The notes beneath the pieces were generated by a model, which was not told the origin of the DNA, did not search any database, and saw only the letters and a program-made list of their open reading frames with translations. This document shows, piece by piece, positions 18,241 to 27,126 of a stretch of DNA of 64,000 bases. Location of the stretch: assembly GCA_028690215.1 (NCBI GenBank), contig JAQVBQ010000006.1:21481-85480 (forward strand), written 5' to 3'. The position numbers and the translations under genes were made by a program. Origin of the DNA: Bacteroidales bacterium (GTDB lineage Bacteria; Bacteroidota; Bacteroidia; Bacteroidales; UBA932). Every line of letters begins with the position of its first letter. Positions within the stretch are counted from its first letter, which is position 1.

Positions 18241-19314
18241 TTAAGCCTTGTATACGAAGGCATTAATATGCATACCCGCTCCAACAGAAGCAAACACTAC
18301 AATATCTCCCTTATTGATCGAATGTTTGCTCATTTGCCCCCTTACAATCAAGTCATAGAGAGTAGGAAGCGTGGCAACCGATGTATTTCCAAGGTATGAT
18401 ATGGTCATAGGCATGATATCTTCAGGAATCTCGTCTATGTCATAGAGCTTGTAGAATCTCTGGAGTATGGCATCATCCATCTTTCCATTAGCCTGATGAA
18501 TCAGAACCTTCTTGATATCACATACTGATAATCCGCTTTTTTCAAGACACTCCTTCATTGCCTGAGGAACGTTTTCCAAAGCATATTGGTAAAGTCTCCT
18601 TCCGTTCATCTTTATAAAGATGTCCTCAGGATTTTCATACTCTTTATTGAATGATTTGTCCATATAGAGCATCTTTGAGTAGAGGAAGGTATCCGACCGG
18701 GTCTTATGGGCAAGCATCCCGATTGGTGTGTCACTCTCGACTGCTTCAAGTATGGTTGCTCCGGCTCCATCGGCATACAACATGCCGTCCCTGTCGTGAG
18801 GGTCGTAAATTCTGGATAGAGTCTCTGCTCCGATTACCATTACTTTTTTTGCATCACCGGATTTAATATAGTAGTCAGCCTGAATCATAGCCTGAAGCCA
18901 TCCCGGGCAGCCGAACAAAATGTCATACGCAACTGTGGCAGGATTCTTAATACCCAGTATATGTTTTACTCTTGCAGCAAGAGCAGGAACGCTGTCAGAT
19001 TTTCTATTGTTATATTTTATGTCTCCGAAATTGTGTGCAACTATAATGTAGTCAAGTTCTTCCCGATCAAAACTTGCTGATTTCAAGGCCTCTTCAGCTG
19101 CTAAAGCAGCAATATCCGAGGCTACTAAATCATCAGTAACATATCGTCTCTCTGCAATTGTGGATATATCCAGGAATTGCTCAACAATCTCATTATTAGT
19201 TTTTTTAATTATATTGCCGGTTGCATCAAAAAACTTAGTCGAGAGAAAATCTTCGTTTTTTATGCATCTCTCAGGAATATAGCTTCCGCTACTAGTGACA
19301 ATGCTGTAGGTCAT
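18241..19314 (-). CDS. 3-oxoacyl-ACP synthase III-like ketosynthase (FabH family)
   Basis: 357 aa thiolase-fold enzyme. The catalytic triad is visible: Cys136 in FGCPGW, His in LIHQANGKM and Asn in YLGNTSVATLP. Other FabH-type features are GADGAG-like YADGAGATILE and the C-terminal GDIVVFASVGAGM. It is longer than FabH of the fatty-acid pathway (about 320) and has an insertion near residues 25-45 (TGNIIKKTNNEIVEQF), so it may condense acyl groups in another pathway. No fatty-acid or polyketide genes are next to it; downstream is a lipoprotein, upstream an acetyltransferase. Confidence 0.82.
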   Translation of the reverse strand: MTYSIVTSSGSYIPERCIKNEDFLSTKFFDATGNIIKKTNNEIVEQFLDISTIAERRYVTDDLVASDIAALAAEEALKSASFDREELDYIIVAHNFGDIKYNNRKSDSVPALAARVKHILGIKNPATVAYDILFGCPGWLQAMIQADYYIKSGDAKKVMVIGAETLSRIYDPHDRDGMLYADGAGATILEAVESDTPIGMLAHKTRSDTFLYSKMLYMDKSFNKEYENPEDIFIKMNGRRLYQYALENVPQAMKECLEKSGLSVCDIKKVLIHQANGKMDDAILQRFYKLYDIDEIPEDIMPMTISYLGNTSVATLPTLYDLIVRGQMSKHSINKGDIVVFASVGAGMHINAFVYKA

Positions 19315-19384
19315 AAGGTCTTAGTTGGTTTTAATATTAATCACGCCATAAAGATAGACCTTTATGGGATATTATCTGCGAATC

Positions 19385-19876
19385 TCACAATTTTTTTATC
19401 GTCCAGACAATGTCAAATGTTTTTCCGAATTTCTCTCCTGCATCTTTAAAACGGCCACATTCAGTGAAGCCATTCTTGAGGTGGAAGTTTAAACTTCCTT
19501 CGTTGTCACCTGAGATACTTGCGAGAATATTCCTTATTCCGAACTTCGGTGCTTCCTGTTCGAGAATGTCAAGGGCCATCTTGCCAAGCCCCATGCCGGT
19601 ATAATCTTTCTTTATAAAATAGGTTATCTCGGCACTTCTTCTGAATGTGGGCAAAGGATTATGAGGCTTAAGGAAACAGAAGCCCACAACTTTCTTGTCA
19701 GATAATATTGTAAAAGCCGGGTAACCGGCGGTCATATCCATAATTTTACCGAAAAACACCTCGGGTAATGGTTGCGGAGGGTAAGCAGCGTTGGTTGTTT
19801 CAATATAAAAATTGAATATTTCCATGACCTCCTTACCATGGTCCGGTTCCATTTTGACAAACTCAAACTTTTCCAT
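19385..19876 (-). CDS. GNAT family N-acetyltransferase
   Basis: 163 aa. The acetyl-CoA site is seen in TYFIKKDYTGMGLGKMALDILE (Gly-x-Gly-x-Gly/Ala form), followed by NILASISGDNEGSLNFHLKNGFTECG, the typical strand-helix of phosphinothricin/amino-acid N-acetyltransferases. The N-terminus contains IYNHYI-like IFNFYIETTNAAY. Cytoplasmic; substrate unknown. It is 32 bp after the DUF3667 gene on the same strand. Confidence 0.85.
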   Translation of the reverse strand: MEKFEFVKMEPDHGKEVMEIFNFYIETTNAAYPPQPLPEVFFGKIMDMTAGYPAFTILSDKKVVGFCFLKPHNPLPTFRRSAEITYFIKKDYTGMGLGKMALDILEQEAPKFGIRNILASISGDNEGSLNFHLKNGFTECGRFKDAGEKFGKTFDIVWTIKKL

Positions 19877-19908
19877 ATTAATATTTTAAATTCGGGATAT
19901 TCCTGCAA

Positions 19909-20853
19909 TTATACAATAATACTCAAGGCAACACCTATAACCAGAACAATAAGTATCGATAGAGAGTAGTTAAATGACAGTAAGATAAATTTAAGGGAGG
20001 TCTTTACCCATTTCTGTCCGTATACTCTCTTGAGCATGATCAGAAGATATGTAAGTATTGCCAAAACAAATACGAAGCCCGCCTGGAGTCCGACCCATCC
20101 TAATATCATTGAAATAATCAACAATAGGAAGGCAAGCGAATGAAAATACATAGAGAAGACAAGATGATCACTGTAGCGCTTTTTACTTCTGAAATACAGC
20201 ATTTTAAGGAAGAGCGCAAATAAAGGCATGAGCAAAAACATAGAGTATGAAATATTCCTTTGAATCTTCCCGAGCAACTCGTCTGAATCAAGGTGCCCGG
20301 TGTTGATCTTCACAATATTTCTATAGAAATTTTTTGTAAATCTGTTGGATTTGTGGTACTTGTATGCAATGTACTTTTCGATGAGGTTATCCGGATGTGG
20401 AGAGGCCTTTATCTCGTTGAGCATACGGGTCTCGGTGGTGTCTTTGCCTGTTATTGGGGTGGTGATACCTGCAGTGGAGATTCCATTTGCAACACTGTCT
20501 TCCATTACGACAGATCTACTGATTGCATTATTGTTTTCTCCAATATTGAAAGAGAGAAGCAGGAAATATAAAAAGCTGACAAAGAGGAAGAATTTTACCG
20601 GGAAAACATATCTAGCCCTCTTGTTGCTTGTGAAATTGACTACAATCCTGCCGGGAATAGAAATATCCTTGAAAGTTGTCAGAACTTTGCTGTCAAAGTT
20701 GAACATACTTGCAAGGAAGTCCATGAAAAAATGGTGAATGTTCGCCCTCTTGAATGAGTTATCCTGCCCGCAGTTAGGGCAGTAGTTATAACTTGACGGA
20801 AATTCGAAATCGCAATTAGGACAAGTCGTTTCCTCTTTCTCTGTTGATTGCAT
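19909..20853 (-). CDS. DUF3667 family membrane protein with zinc ribbon
   Basis: 314 aa. An N-terminal zinc ribbon (CPNCDFEFPSSYNYCPNCGQ, residues 11-30) is followed by the DUF3667 signature (HHFFMDFLASMFNFDSKVLTTFKDI and RYVFPVKFFLFVSFLYFLLLSF). Four to five membrane helices follow, the last near the C-terminus. Family known only from sequence; membrane location is clear, function is not. The 51-bp gap before it (from aspA) holds a 15-bp-stem hairpin. Confidence 0.82.
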   Translation of the reverse strand: MQSTEKEETTCPNCDFEFPSSYNYCPNCGQDNSFKRANIHHFFMDFLASMFNFDSKVLTTFKDISIPGRIVVNFTSNKRARYVFPVKFFLFVSFLYFLLLSFNIGENNNAISRSVVMEDSVANGISTAGITTPITGKDTTETRMLNEIKASPHPDNLIEKYIAYKYHKSNRFTKNFYRNIVKINTGHLDSDELLGKIQRNISYSMFLLMPLFALFLKMLYFRSKKRYSDHLVFSMYFHSLAFLLLIISMILGWVGLQAGFVFVLAILTYLLIMLKRVYGQKWVKTSLKFILLSFNYSLSILIVLVIGVALSIIV

Positions 20854-20861
20854 TGTTTAAT

Positions 20862-20896
20862 TTTTGTGGCACTGATTTTTTTATCAGTACCACAAA
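20862..20896. repeat. Hairpin between aspA and DUF3667, related to a 134-bp element's ends
   Basis: Inverted repeat with 15-bp arms (about 20863-20877 and 20883-20897) and one mismatch that becomes a G-U pair in minus-strand RNA. It may end aspA transcripts, though no long T-run follows. Its GTGGCACTGATTTTT segment (20866-20880) is identical to the end of the inverted-repeat element at 30003. Confidence 0.55.
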
Positions 20897-20904
20897 ATTA
20901 AAAA

Positions 20905-22335
20905 TTAAAACGAAATCTTAACCGGGCGGATCATATTTGCCGGATCGAAAATTATGTCCAGCTGCTCTTTTGTAAGGAGCTGCTTGTCAAGAACAAGTTG
21001 ATATACGCTGCACCCTGTTTCCAATGCCTCTTTAGCTACCTCTGTACTGTTGGCATAGCCGATAAAAGGTTTAAGGGCAGTCACGATTCCTATTGAATGT
21101 TCAACAAGGTAACGGCAGTGCTCTGCATTGGCAGTGATGCCTTCTATACACTCTGTCCTGAGGGTGTCAAATGCTCTCTTCAACCATAGGGCTGATTCTA
21201 CAAGACTGTGAACAAGCACCGGCTCCATAACGTTAAGCTCGAGCTGCGCAGCCTCTGAAGCCATTGTGATTGTAAGGTCATTGCCGATTACTCTGAAGCA
21301 AACCTGGTTAACCACTTCAGGGATAACAGGATTTACTTTGCCGGGCATTATAGATGAGCCCGGCTGTTTCGGAGGCAGGTTGATCTCCGCAATTCCTGTA
21401 CGAGGGCCGGAAGACATAAGACGAAGGTCGTTACATATTTTTGAGAGTCTTATTGCGATCATTTTGAGAGCAGATGAATATGAGACCATTGATGAGGTGT
21501 CATGTGTAGCCTCTACGAGGTTGTCGGCAAGTTTTATTTTCCAGCCGGAAATCTCTTTGAGGAACTGAGTGCATGCTTCTGCATAGCCGGGCTCTGCTGT
21601 GATACCGGTACCGATAGCGGTTGCTCCCATGCTGATAATGAGAAGCTCTTTAGCTGCACTCTCCAGATGTTTGAGTTCATGTTTCATTGAAGATGCGTAT
21701 GCGCCGAAACTTTGTCCCAGAGTCATAGGCACTGCATCCTGAAGCTGAGTCCTTCCCATCTTGAGTACTTTGGCAAACTCATTCTCTTTATCTGTAAATG
21801 AATCTATCAGTTTTTCGAGTGATTTGATCACATCCTGATGTATCATATAAAGACCGAGGTGCATTGCTGTAGGGTAGGCATCATTTGTTGACTGAGCCAT
21901 GTTGACGTGATCGTTAGGATGGCAGTATGTATATTCGCCCCTCTTTTTTCCTATAATCTCAAGTGCCCTGTTGGCAATAACCTCATTGGCATTCATATTC
22001 ATACTTGTTCCTGCACCACCCTGTATCATATCGACAGGGAATTGCTCAGTATGCTTACCTTCAATAAGTTCCTGACATGCAGCAACAATGGCATCTTTTA
22101 CCTGGTTGTCTATCAATCCCAGTCTGTGATTTGCCAGTACAGCAGCCATCTTTACCATACCGAAAGCCTTTATGAATTGAGGGAAATCGGATAGAAGCTG
22201 TCTGCTGATATCGAAATTCTCAATACACCTTAGAGTCTGTACTCCGTACATAGCTTCTGAAGGTACCTCTTTGTCACCCAGAAGGTCGTGTTCCAGACGA
22301 GTAGCACCTTCTGCTTTTACATGATATTTTTTCAT
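20905..22335 (-). CDS. aspA: Aspartate ammonia-lyase
   Basis: 476 aa (family about 470-480). It converts L-aspartate to fumarate and ammonia, which in Bacteroidota can feed fumarate respiration. It belongs to the aspartase/fumarase superfamily: signature GSSIMPGKVNP near residue 325; TGTGITAEPGY; QSTNDAYPTAMH. The LEHDLLGDKEVP start fits aspartase rather than class II fumarase. A -7 box lies at 22367-22374. Confidence in aspartase over fumarase is moderate to high. Confidence 0.88.
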   Translation of the reverse strand: MKKYHVKAEGATRLEHDLLGDKEVPSEAMYGVQTLRCIENFDISRQLLSDFPQFIKAFGMVKMAAVLANHRLGLIDNQVKDAIVAACQELIEGKHTEQFPVDMIQGGAGTSMNMNANEVIANRALEIIGKKRGEYTYCHPNDHVNMAQSTNDAYPTAMHLGLYMIHQDVIKSLEKLIDSFTDKENEFAKVLKMGRTQLQDAVPMTLGQSFGAYASSMKHELKHLESAAKELLIISMGATAIGTGITAEPGYAEACTQFLKEISGWKIKLADNLVEATHDTSSMVSYSSALKMIAIRLSKICNDLRLMSSGPRTGIAEINLPPKQPGSSIMPGKVNPVIPEVVNQVCFRVIGNDLTITMASEAAQLELNVMEPVLVHSLVESALWLKRAFDTLRTECIEGITANAEHCRYLVEHSIGIVTALKPFIGYANSTEVAKEALETGCSVYQLVLDKQLLTKEQLDIIFDPANMIRPVKISF

Positions 22336-22366
22336 TATGATTACTATTTATAATTAAATACCTCCA

Positions 22367-22374
22367 CAAAGATA
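22367..22374 (-). promoter_or_regulatory. Predicted -7 box for aspA
   Basis: Minus-strand TATCTTTG fits TAnnTTTG, about 32 bp before the aspA ATG. No convincing -33 element. Confidence 0.4.
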
Positions 22375-22429
22375 TATAATTATAATCAAAACGAATAAAT
22401 ATGATTTGACATTGTAATAAAACTAAACT

Positions 22430-23530
22430 TTAGTTTTGTCTATTGTCTTTGAAGATCAAATATTTGCGAATCAAAAAGTTGAGTGCAAGCCCAATTGCGG
22501 TTGCAATGGTCTTTGAGTAAACGGGAGCGAGTCCCATGTTGATAAGACCTTTGGTGGAACCAAGATCAATTGCAGCAATTACAGTTATTGAAAGGAAATA
22601 GATAATATACTCGCTCAACCCTTTCCAACGGGCATTCTTGTTAAAGAGAAAGTTGATACACAAGACATAATTAAGAACAGATGCAGAGTAAAAGGCTATA
22701 ACAGTCGAGACTCCGATACCCATTGTCTTGATAAGCAGCAGAAAGAGTAACAGATTAAAGAGTGCAGAGACACCTCCTATTATCAGATAAATCAGAAATT
22801 GAAGGGAGATTCTCTGATAAGGTGCATTGTATTTGAAAATACAGTAAAGAGCGCGAACCCCATCCTTCCAGCCAATCTTTTTCCCCTCTTCATATGTCCT
22901 GCCATAGTATGAGATACCGACCTCATAAATCCTGACTTTTGGGATTCTGGAGATTTTTCCTGTGACCTCAGGTTCAAAACCAAATCTCTTCTCTTTGAGC
23001 TTAAGAGACTGTAGCATTTTTGTATCAAACAGCTTGTAGCATGTCTCCATATCTGTCAGGTTGAGGTTGGTGAACATATTTGATACCGAAGTGAGGAACC
23101 TGTTACCTATTGTATGCCAGAAAAAGAGTATCCTGTGAGGGTTGCCGCCCATGAACCGGGAGCCGTAAACAACGTCTGCAAAACCTTTCATTACAGGTTT
23201 GAGAAGATCGTTATACTCCTGCGGGTCATATTCCAGATCCGCATCCTGAATTACGGTGTACTCACCTGTAGCCATTGAAATGCCGGTATGCAGTGCAGCT
23301 CCCTTTCCCATATTGATTTCGTGCCGGTGGTAGCGGATATCCATATCAGGATTTGCATTCATATATCTAAAAACAGCACTTTCTGTATCATCTGTTGAGC
23401 AATCATTGATAATAATTATCTCCTTGCTGATTCCGCCGTCAAGAATAACCTCCCTTATCTTGTCCAGAATAAGGTGTATTGTTGAACCCTCGTTGTATGC
23501 AGGGATAATTATTGATAGCTTTTTTATCAT
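22430..23530 (-). CDS. Glycosyltransferase family 2 (DPM1-like) fused to a GtrA domain
   Basis: 366 aa. Residues 1-230 are a GT2 domain (IIPAYNEGSTIHLILDKI; nucleotide/metal site DADLEYDPQEY; YGSRFMGG), of the polyprenyl-phosphate mannose/glucose synthase type. Residues about 240-360 are a four-helix GtrA module ending FLIRKYLIFK. Such fusions make a lipid-linked sugar and may flip it. The ATG overlaps the stop of the upstream TMTC-like gene by 4 bp, so the two are coupled and likely work in one pathway. Confidence 0.85.
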   Translation of the reverse strand: MIKKLSIIIPAYNEGSTIHLILDKIREVILDGGISKEIIIINDCSTDDTESAVFRYMNANPDMDIRYHRHEINMGKGAALHTGISMATGEYTVIQDADLEYDPQEYNDLLKPVMKGFADVVYGSRFMGGNPHRILFFWHTIGNRFLTSVSNMFTNLNLTDMETCYKLFDTKMLQSLKLKEKRFGFEPEVTGKISRIPKVRIYEVGISYYGRTYEEGKKIGWKDGVRALYCIFKYNAPYQRISLQFLIYLIIGGVSALFNLLLFLLLIKTMGIGVSTVIAFYSASVLNYVLCINFLFNKNARWKGLSEYIIYFLSITVIAAIDLGSTKGLINMGLAPVYSKTIATAIGLALNFLIRKYLIFKDNRQN

Positions 23531-25296
23531 CTCTTTTCCGGTTTCTTGCTGTTTAATATTTGATTATATATTATGGTGATTGGATCACTCGGATAGCTAT
23601 TTGATATAATTGCAACCTCTTCCCTAAGTCTCTGCCAATCTTCAAGTTTCAGGTAAACCTGTAGTAGGTCAACCCTTGCACTATAGTAATCCGGAACATA
23701 CTCAATTGCCTTTAGCAGGGCGGTTTCAGCTTCACTGTACCTCTCTGCGTTTAACAGGAAGTGACCGTAATAATACCAGGCAACATGCTCAAAGTTTGCG
23801 CAATCAATAGCTTTTTTGTAATACATCTCTGCCTCTTTTGGGGAACCGGCTGCTCCTTTAAGTATGCCCAGGTTAATGTAAATGAAGGAGTATGTAGGGT
23901 TAAGGGAGGCTGCTTTAAGGAACTTAATCTCTGCTTTTTCAAACTCTGAAACTTGCATCAAAGCTACTCCGTAGTTCATCCACCCTCGCGCATTTTTAGG
24001 ACTTTTTTCTGTCACATCTGACCAAAGGGTCAGATCGTTGTGCCAGACCTTATTCCTCTGGTAAACGCCAAAAGCATTGCCTCCGAGAAAGAGGAGAATA
24101 ATTACGGTTAAAGTGTTTTTGCCGTTTTTACTTGTATAGGCATTGGGGAAATACTTGTCTATATAATATTTTGCCCCAAATATCACAGAGATTCCAAGAC
24201 CCAGATATGGTATGTAACACCGGTGGTCGTTCAGCACTTCGGCATAAGCCATAATTGATGATGTCGGCAGCAGAGAGATAAGAAACCAGAGTAATCCGAA
24301 TGAGATAACTCTTGTTTTCTTGCTCTTGGAAGTTTTTAAAGCAAGGTAAATGACCCCCGCCAACAAAATTATTCCGGTGATTGCTCTGTAGTCTGTTATG
24401 GATTCAAATACTTTCCAATCAGTGTCTGCCGAGAGGTTGTAAGGGATAAGGTAGGTGACAAGATAGTGACAAATCACCAGTGGCTGTGTAATCAGATATT
24501 TATAGTTGCTGATATTGTCCCCGCCTGTTGTCCATGTGTCAGGTATCATAATCTTGTAGAATATGTAGTACCCGATTGTCAGTAAGATTGCAGGCAATGT
24601 CTTTACCAGAGATCTCTTAAGTTTCTTTAACTCTTCACTCTTGTAAAAGCGAAGCATATCCATATTTTCCTCAAAGATTAAAAGATAGAGCAGTAGCAAT
24701 GGCGCAAATACAAAGGTCATCTCTTTTGCAAAGAAGCCTATAAGTGGAAAGATAAGGTAAAGGTGATATTTTTTCCATCTCCCTCCGGCTAAATATGCTA
24801 CAAGACCGGCTAGGACAAACAGGGCAGAGTCGATCTCCGCTCTCTGGAATATGTAGTTTACCGTCTCGGCGTTTGCGCAAAGCAGTCCAAAGGAGGTTGC
24901 GACAAGCAGTGCCCAGTACTCTTTTCTCCCCTGGAACCCGCTCTTCTCAAGTATTATTTTTGTCAGGAAGTAGAGAAGAATACAAACAAGTATATGTGTT
25001 ATGAAGATGTGTATGTGGAAAACCCGAGTCCCTCCATCCCCGGAGAGTTTCAGATCGATGGCATTTTCAATGGTAAGATATGGCCGGTATGACTGATTGG
25101 TAGGTAAAGTGCTTATTGTCTTTCCGTCAACGATAAACTTATAGATGTCTATATCCCGTAATGCCGGATTATTTTCAATTGTGTGATCATCGTCAAAGTG
25201 AAAGCTGTTATCGAAATGGTTTGAATACGCAAGAAGAATTGCCAGAAAGGTAGCGAAGGCGAGAGTTCGTATATTGCCTGTTTTCTTTTGTTTCAT
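23527..25296 (-). CDS. TMTC-like GT-C membrane protein with C-terminal TPRs
   Basis: 589 aa. The first 390 residues or so hold about ten membrane helices. Just after the first is the acidic motif FDDDHTIENNPALRD, the place where GT-C glycosyltransferases such as TMTC and PMT carry catalytic Asp residues. Residues about 420-589 are tetratricopeptide repeats (ARGWMNYGVALMQVSEFEKA; SFIYINLGILKGAAGSPKEA; AWYYYGHFLLNAERYSEA). This is the domain order of eukaryotic TMTC protein O-mannosyltransferases. It is coupled to the GT2-GtrA gene, the likely donor maker. Acceptor unknown; activity is inferred from the architecture. Confidence 0.78.
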   Translation of the reverse strand: MKQKKTGNIRTLAFATFLAILLAYSNHFDNSFHFDDDHTIENNPALRDIDIYKFIVDGKTISTLPTNQSYRPYLTIENAIDLKLSGDGGTRVFHIHIFITHILVCILLYFLTKIILEKSGFQGRKEYWALLVATSFGLLCANAETVNYIFQRAEIDSALFVLAGLVAYLAGGRWKKYHLYLIFPLIGFFAKEMTFVFAPLLLLYLLIFEENMDMLRFYKSEELKKLKRSLVKTLPAILLTIGYYIFYKIMIPDTWTTGGDNISNYKYLITQPLVICHYLVTYLIPYNLSADTDWKVFESITDYRAITGIILLAGVIYLALKTSKSKKTRVISFGLLWFLISLLPTSSIMAYAEVLNDHRCYIPYLGLGISVIFGAKYYIDKYFPNAYTSKNGKNTLTVIILLFLGGNAFGVYQRNKVWHNDLTLWSDVTEKSPKNARGWMNYGVALMQVSEFEKAEIKFLKAASLNPTYSFIYINLGILKGAAGSPKEAEMYYKKAIDCANFEHVAWYYYGHFLLNAERYSEAETALLKAIEYVPDYYSARVDLLQVYLKLEDWQRLREEVAIISNSYPSDPITIIYNQILNSKKPEKR

Positions 25297-25386
25297 AAAA
25301 ACTATAAAGTTTAACTATACGAAATATAGCATTAATATGTTACACTAATTTATTTTATTGCCATTTTTGTAGAAACAACAATCCTT

Positions 25387-26121
25387 ATGAAGAACAACTA
25401 TATTGTAATTATTCTTTTCATTTCCCTGCAACTCTCCTGTCTCAACTCTTCTGCTCAATTCAAAGATACAGATACAAGTGCAATTTGGCAAATTGCTTAT
25501 AATGAAACTTTCAGGGATAATCTTAATTATAATAAAAGATACTCTGACCAAATTGCGGTAATTAAAGAGAAAAGCGATTCTGTTTCATCTAAAGAGGTTG
25601 ATGTGCTTTTTGTAGGAAGCTCTTCATTCCGAGGGTGGAGAAGCGTGTATCAGGATATGGCTCCGCTGAATGTCGTGAATAATGGTTTCGGAGGAGCAAC
25701 CATAAGGGATATTCTCTATCATTATGATATTATCGTGAAGCCCTTTAATTTCAAAAAGGTGGTGCTTTATGTGGAAAATGATGTCTCTCCAAGCCAGACA
25801 ATAAAACCGTATGTTATTTTTGACCTCTTCAGAGCCTTTGCATCCAAGATTGCCACAGACTACCCTGAAACCACACTTTACATAGTCTCTCTAAAACCAT
25901 CTGTGAAAAGAGCTGACATGCTCGAGAGGCAGACAGCCCTGAACAATATGTTGAAGGACTATGCAGACAATATGCCTAAGGTTGAATATATCGATGTTGT
26001 GTCAAAGATGATGACTCCGCAAGGTGTCGACCCGACTCTTTTTATCGGGGACAAACTGCATATGAATGCAAAGGGATATCAGCTCTGGACAGAAATAATA
26101 AAGCCGTATCTTGTTAAATAG
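25387..26121 (+). CDS. SGNH/GDSL-type hydrolase, exported
   Basis: 244 aa. It has an N-terminal export signal; Cys18 in LQLSC could be lipidated. SGNH blocks are GSSS (residues 77-80; nucleophile Ser), NNGFGGATIRD (Gly), and the C-terminal GDKLHMNAKGY (Asp-x-x-His). The block III Asn position reads YVENDVSP (Asn present). Probably an esterase or acetylhydrolase acting on carbohydrate or lipid esters in the envelope. Followed by a small membrane protein. Confidence 0.82.
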   Translation: MKNNYIVIILFISLQLSCLNSSAQFKDTDTSAIWQIAYNETFRDNLNYNKRYSDQIAVIKEKSDSVSSKEVDVLFVGSSSFRGWRSVYQDMAPLNVVNNGFGGATIRDILYHYDIIVKPFNFKKVVLYVENDVSPSQTIKPYVIFDLFRAFASKIATDYPETTLYIVSLKPSVKRADMLERQTALNNMLKDYADNMPKVEYIDVVSKMMTPQGVDPTLFIGDKLHMNAKGYQLWTEIIKPYLVK

Positions 26122-26171
26122 TATTTGCTTATTGTTTATATTTACACTTGTAAATCTTAAAACCAAAAGCA

Positions 26172-26354
26172 ATGAAAGAGGATATCCAAAAATCCGCACC
26201 CTGCGGAGCAATCTACGGGCTTGGCCTGATAGGCGCAGCTATTTACTTTATCGCTCAAGCAACATCGTTTTGGGCCGGAGTCCTTGGTTTCCTTAAAGCA
26301 ATAATCTGGCCGGCTATAATGGCGTATGAGCTGTTCAAGCACATGGCTGTATGA
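26172..26354 (+). CDS. Small conserved-looking membrane protein (60 aa)
   Basis: 60 aa. Two short hydrophobic segments (GAIYGLGLIGAAIYFI and FWAGVLGFLKAIIWPAIMAY) carry the pattern TSFWAGVLGFLKA-WPA-x3-YELF, which I recall from many tiny bacterial membrane proteins of unknown function. The ATG at 26172 is preceded by a weak -7 box (TACACTTG, 26143-26150). It precedes a terminator that belongs to the convergent gene. Confidence 0.72.
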   Translation: MKEDIQKSAPCGAIYGLGLIGAAIYFIAQATSFWAGVLGFLKAIIWPAIMAYELFKHMAV

Positions 26355-26370
26355 TAACCAAAAATAAAAA

Positions 26371-26392
26371 GGCTGCCTCCAATGAAGCAGCC
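26371..26392 (-). terminator. Terminator of the Ig-like lipoprotein gene
   Basis: GGCTGC (26371-26376) pairs with GCAGCC (26387-26392). On the minus strand the stem is followed by TTTTTATTTTTGG, a typical T-run. It lies 22 bp after the stop of the gene at 26414. Confidence 0.75.
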
Positions 26393-26413
26393 CGATATGC
26401 TATATGTCACAAA

Positions 26414-27085
26414 TTATGACATCTTGCCCACGCAAACACCATCTTTGTTGTCCGCTTTAAAAGCAACCCAAACGGTGTTTTTCTCACCAGCTACAAGGGC
26501 CTTTATCTGAACAACTATCAGGTATGAGACTTGTGTATCCTTGCCGTTGATTGAGATCTTGGCTCCTTTTTTCACACCTGTAGACATCGCTCCAATCTTG
26601 TCAGGGTAGGTGAGGGTGATTGTACTCTTTGCATCTGTGCTCTTCCAACTGAATACAACCTTTCCGTCATTCTCCTGGCTAAGTTTATATGTACCGGCAT
26701 CAGTTCCTTCTGTTTTGCTGTTACCATTCCATACAAAACGAGTCTTAGAGTCGCCCTTTAGTGAAGTGTATATATCATCGATTGCAGAGACTGTGAGTTT
26801 GCCTGTTTTCCCGGCTTTATCAGTAACTGTAATTATTGCATTTCCTTTCTTAAGTGCATTTAGTGTTATCTCGCTTTGAGATATTGCAGCAGTTAACACT
26901 GTTGCGTCTGATGTGGCCACGGTATAGGGCGCTTCACCTCCGGAAACGGTTACTTTATCGCTAACGCCGACAACAATCTCGACATTTTTGCTGCTGAACT
27001 TTATGTCAGCATTGTCCTTTGTACAGCTTGTAAAAAGTGGGGCAGCAATAGCTGCAATAAGAATGAAATTTTTAAAATTTCTCAT
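26414..27085 (-). CDS. Lipoprotein with an Ig-like (Big_2-type) domain
   Basis: 223 aa. Lipoprotein signal ends at AAPLFTSC (lipid Cys at residue 21). Residues 28-103 look like one bacterial Ig-like domain (VEIVVGVSDKVTVSGGEAPYTV; ALKKGNAIITVTDKAGKTGKLTV). The remaining 120 residues are a beta-rich domain (RFVWNGNSKTEGTDAGTYKLS) of unknown type. It is the third gene after the sigma factor, 41 bp from the anti-sigma/barrel gene, so it is a likely target or partner of that system. Confidence 0.75.
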   Translation of the reverse strand: MRNFKNFILIAAIAAPLFTSCTKDNADIKFSSKNVEIVVGVSDKVTVSGGEAPYTVATSDATVLTAAISQSEITLNALKKGNAIITVTDKAGKTGKLTVSAIDDIYTSLKGDSKTRFVWNGNSKTEGTDAGTYKLSQENDGKVVFSWKSTDAKSTITLTYPDKIGAMSTGVKKGAKISINGKDTQVSYLIVVQIKALVAGEKNTVWVAFKADNKDGVCVGKMS

Positions 27086-27126
27086 GATAAATAGATGTTA
27101 GTTAATTAAATGTTAATATTAAATGA

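Noticed and set aside
19346..19367. CCATAAAG/CTTTATGG hairpin between the acetyltransferase and the FabH-like gene
   Set aside because: Perfect but only 8 bp, AT-rich and without a T-run; it could be chance in AT-rich spacer DNA.
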